64,000 nucleotides of DNA from JBEISR01 sp044371425 (GTDB taxonomy: Bacteria; Planctomycetota; Planctomycetia; Pirellulales; Pirellulaceae), in the NCBI GenBank assembly GCA_044371425.1, contig JBILTR010000002.1, positions 1 to 64,000 of the forward strand, written 5' to 3'. Shown here one piece after another: positions 62,994 to 64,000 of the stretch. Made by a program: the position numbers and the translations under genes. Under the pieces are notes generated by a model that saw only the letters and a program-made list of their open reading frames with translations, was not told the DNA's origin and did no database searches. How positions within the stretch are numbered: the first letter of the stretch is position 1; every line of letters starts with the position of its first letter.

Positions 62994-63496
62994 GCTTCGA
63001 AAACCCCGATGAAAGGAAGATTCCGGTACTGCTCGTCATAATCCAAACCATACCCGACGACGAATTCATCAGGGATCGTGAAGACCGAATGGTCCGGCTG
63101 AAAAACGGTTCGACTGACCCCTTCTTTTCGCAGCAGCACCGCGGTCTTCAGCAGAGCTGGCTTCTCCTTCAAGCAATGCCGATAGAGCGACTCGAGAGTC
63201 TGACCGGTATCAAAGATGTCATCGATCAAAAGGACGTTTCGACCTTGGAGCTGTGGCAACATGGTATCGGACACTGTCAGGTTGCCCGACTGCGTTCCAC
63301 CTCGATAACTGCTGGCTTGAATCAGCCCGATACTAAGAGGCATGTGCAGATGGCGCACGAGGTCGGCGAGCATCAGAAGGCTGCCGGTCATCACCCCCAC
63401 CACGGTCAATGGTCTTTCGCCAAACTCCCGATGAGTCCAGTCGGCTAGGTCACGAATCCCCTGGTGGATTCTCTCTTCATCGATCAGGATTCGCAT
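62963..63496 (-). CDS. hpt: Hypoxanthine phosphoribosyltransferase
   Basis: This 177-residue purine salvage enzyme makes IMP/GMP from hypoxanthine or guanine and PRPP. The PRPP loop is VLLIDDIFDTGQTLESLY. Other marks are VGVMTGSLLMLADLVRHL, IQASSYRGGTQSGNLTVS (flexible catalytic loop), DEFVVGYGLDYDEQYRNLPFIGV (base-binding end). The length is normal. The start is ATG 63496 (MRILIDEERIHQGIRDLAD). Its 3' end overlaps the glycosyltransferase start. A partial gene ends 37 bp upstream. Confidence 0.95.
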   Translation of the reverse strand: MRILIDEERIHQGIRDLADWTHREFGERPLTVVGVMTGSLLMLADLVRHLHMPLSIGLIQASSYRGGTQSGNLTVSDTMLPQLQGRNVLLIDDIFDTGQTLESLYRHCLKEKPALLKTAVLLRKEGVSRTVFQPDHSVFTIPDEFVVGYGLDYDEQYRNLPFIGVFEACDQAAHQRA

Positions 63497-63532
63497 GCAC
63501 CGCCCTTCCGGAACAGACCCGTTCGCCGCAAC

Positions 63533-64000
63533 TTAATTTGCCACCAGGACACTTTCGCCTGGGATCCGATCCCAGGCCCCCAGCGTCCATCGTAGCCCCT
63601 CCAGATCGACCGGTGGCCGAACCAGCAGATGCCACTGGCCTTCGGCGGCCTTCTTCCACTGGGGCCATTGGGGCCAATGGACCCATCTCAGCCGGACAGC
63701 GGAAGGATAGCGCTGGGCGGCATCGTGCGCCAGCCTCATCCCCAACTGGGAATCCGCGCTCTCTCCAGCGTCATCCCAAAATACCAGCTTCGCAGGACAC
63801 TCGGGCAATGGGTGGTCGATTCGCACCAGGATCGCCTGAAACCCAAGGTAGCTGAGGAGATCTTCGGCCAGTCTCGCATCCTGCTGGGTGCGATAAAAAC
63901 CCACGGCCAACTTCGACTCCGCCGCCGAGACACCCTGGCCGTTGGCACCCGCCTCCCCAGGGGAACTCCGCTGCGGATCGAGCCGGCCTATCACGCCGCC
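63533..64000 (-). CDS. Hypothetical protein, partial at window end
   Basis: The frame is open from the window edge to the stop at 63533. A GTG at 63994 could be a start, but the gene may begin outside the window. About 153 residues are visible: a Ser/Gly-rich head, then a small alpha/beta unit (SKLAVGFYRTQQDARLAEDL, LLSYLGFQAILVRIDHPLPE, LGMRLAHDAAQRYPSAVRL), and a Trp-rich stretch (VHWPQWPQWKKAAEGQWHLL). I do not recognise a family. It lies just upstream of hpt and could be in the same operon. Confidence 0.6.
   Translation of the reverse strand, partial: GGVIGRLDPQRSSPGEAGANGQGVSAAESKLAVGFYRTQQDARLAEDLLSYLGFQAILVRIDHPLPECPAKLVFWDDAGESADSQLGMRLAHDAAQRYPSAVRLRWVHWPQWPQWKKAAEGQWHLLVRPPVDLEGLRWTLGAWDRIPGESVLVAN

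Overview
The window looks like a planctomycete chromosome segment, probably Pirellulaceae-like. The evidence is a GC-rich genome with many secreted or outer-membrane proteins of unknown function, a BBP7-type outer-membrane barrel, a DUF4832 and a DUF3500 protein, a PEP-CTERM sorting remnant, a kinase-Hsp70 fusion, EF-hands on an efflux adaptor, and traces of four-helix-bundle genes with Asp/Glu/His-repeat tails. I saw no rRNA, tRNA, CRISPR array or complete insertion sequence.

Region 1-7.4 kb is low-density and decayed. It holds the tail of one four-helix-bundle-type gene and the truncated start of another, a short run of small orphan genes (one resembling an Imm32 immunity protein, one a secreted protein), a cluster of inverted repeats, a two-gene unit (coiled-coil protein plus a protein with propeller-like repeats), and a broken formylglycine-generating-enzyme-like (SUMF1-type) gene.

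Region 7.4-22.4 kb is mostly plus-strand operons. It starts with a MacA/MacB-like ABC export system and an internally duplicated EamA-type transporter. An 80-bp tandem repeat array follows, then a LarA-family (nickel pincer-type) isomerase and a DUF885 metallopeptidase. Next is a three-gene sugar cassette (HUMPS-family aldolase/decarboxylase, zinc dehydrogenase, TIM-barrel isomerase), and then a small membrane protein, an AIM24-like protein and an M48 peptidase. At 23 kb an orphan flgM follows a textbook sigma-54 promoter and ends in a clean intrinsic terminator.

Region 23.6-29 kb is on the minus strand: rsmH, a DUF3500 protein, mgtE and a DUF4832 protein. Region 29.5-34.1 kb is on the plus strand: plsC-like acyltransferase, M24 peptidase and accB-accC (fatty-acid synthesis). 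Region 34.3-47.5 kb is mostly minus: kinase-Hsp70 fusion, a dolichol-phosphate-mannose-synthase-like glycosyltransferase after leuS, xerC/D-like recombinase, a small conserved protein, a proline-rich lipoprotein and an S9 peptidase, with map on the plus strand.

Region 47.6-64 kb is rich in envelope functions: a HEAT/jelly-roll secreted protein next to a PQQ-type propeller protein, a PEP-CTERM remnant, a membrane-anchored patatin-like protein, a secreted Pro-rich protein, DUF72 coupled to an RND/MMPL transporter, a protein with secretin-N-like and BON domains followed by the BBP7-type barrel, and finally a minus-strand glycosyltransferase, a hypoxanthine phosphoribosyltransferase and a partial gene at the window edge.
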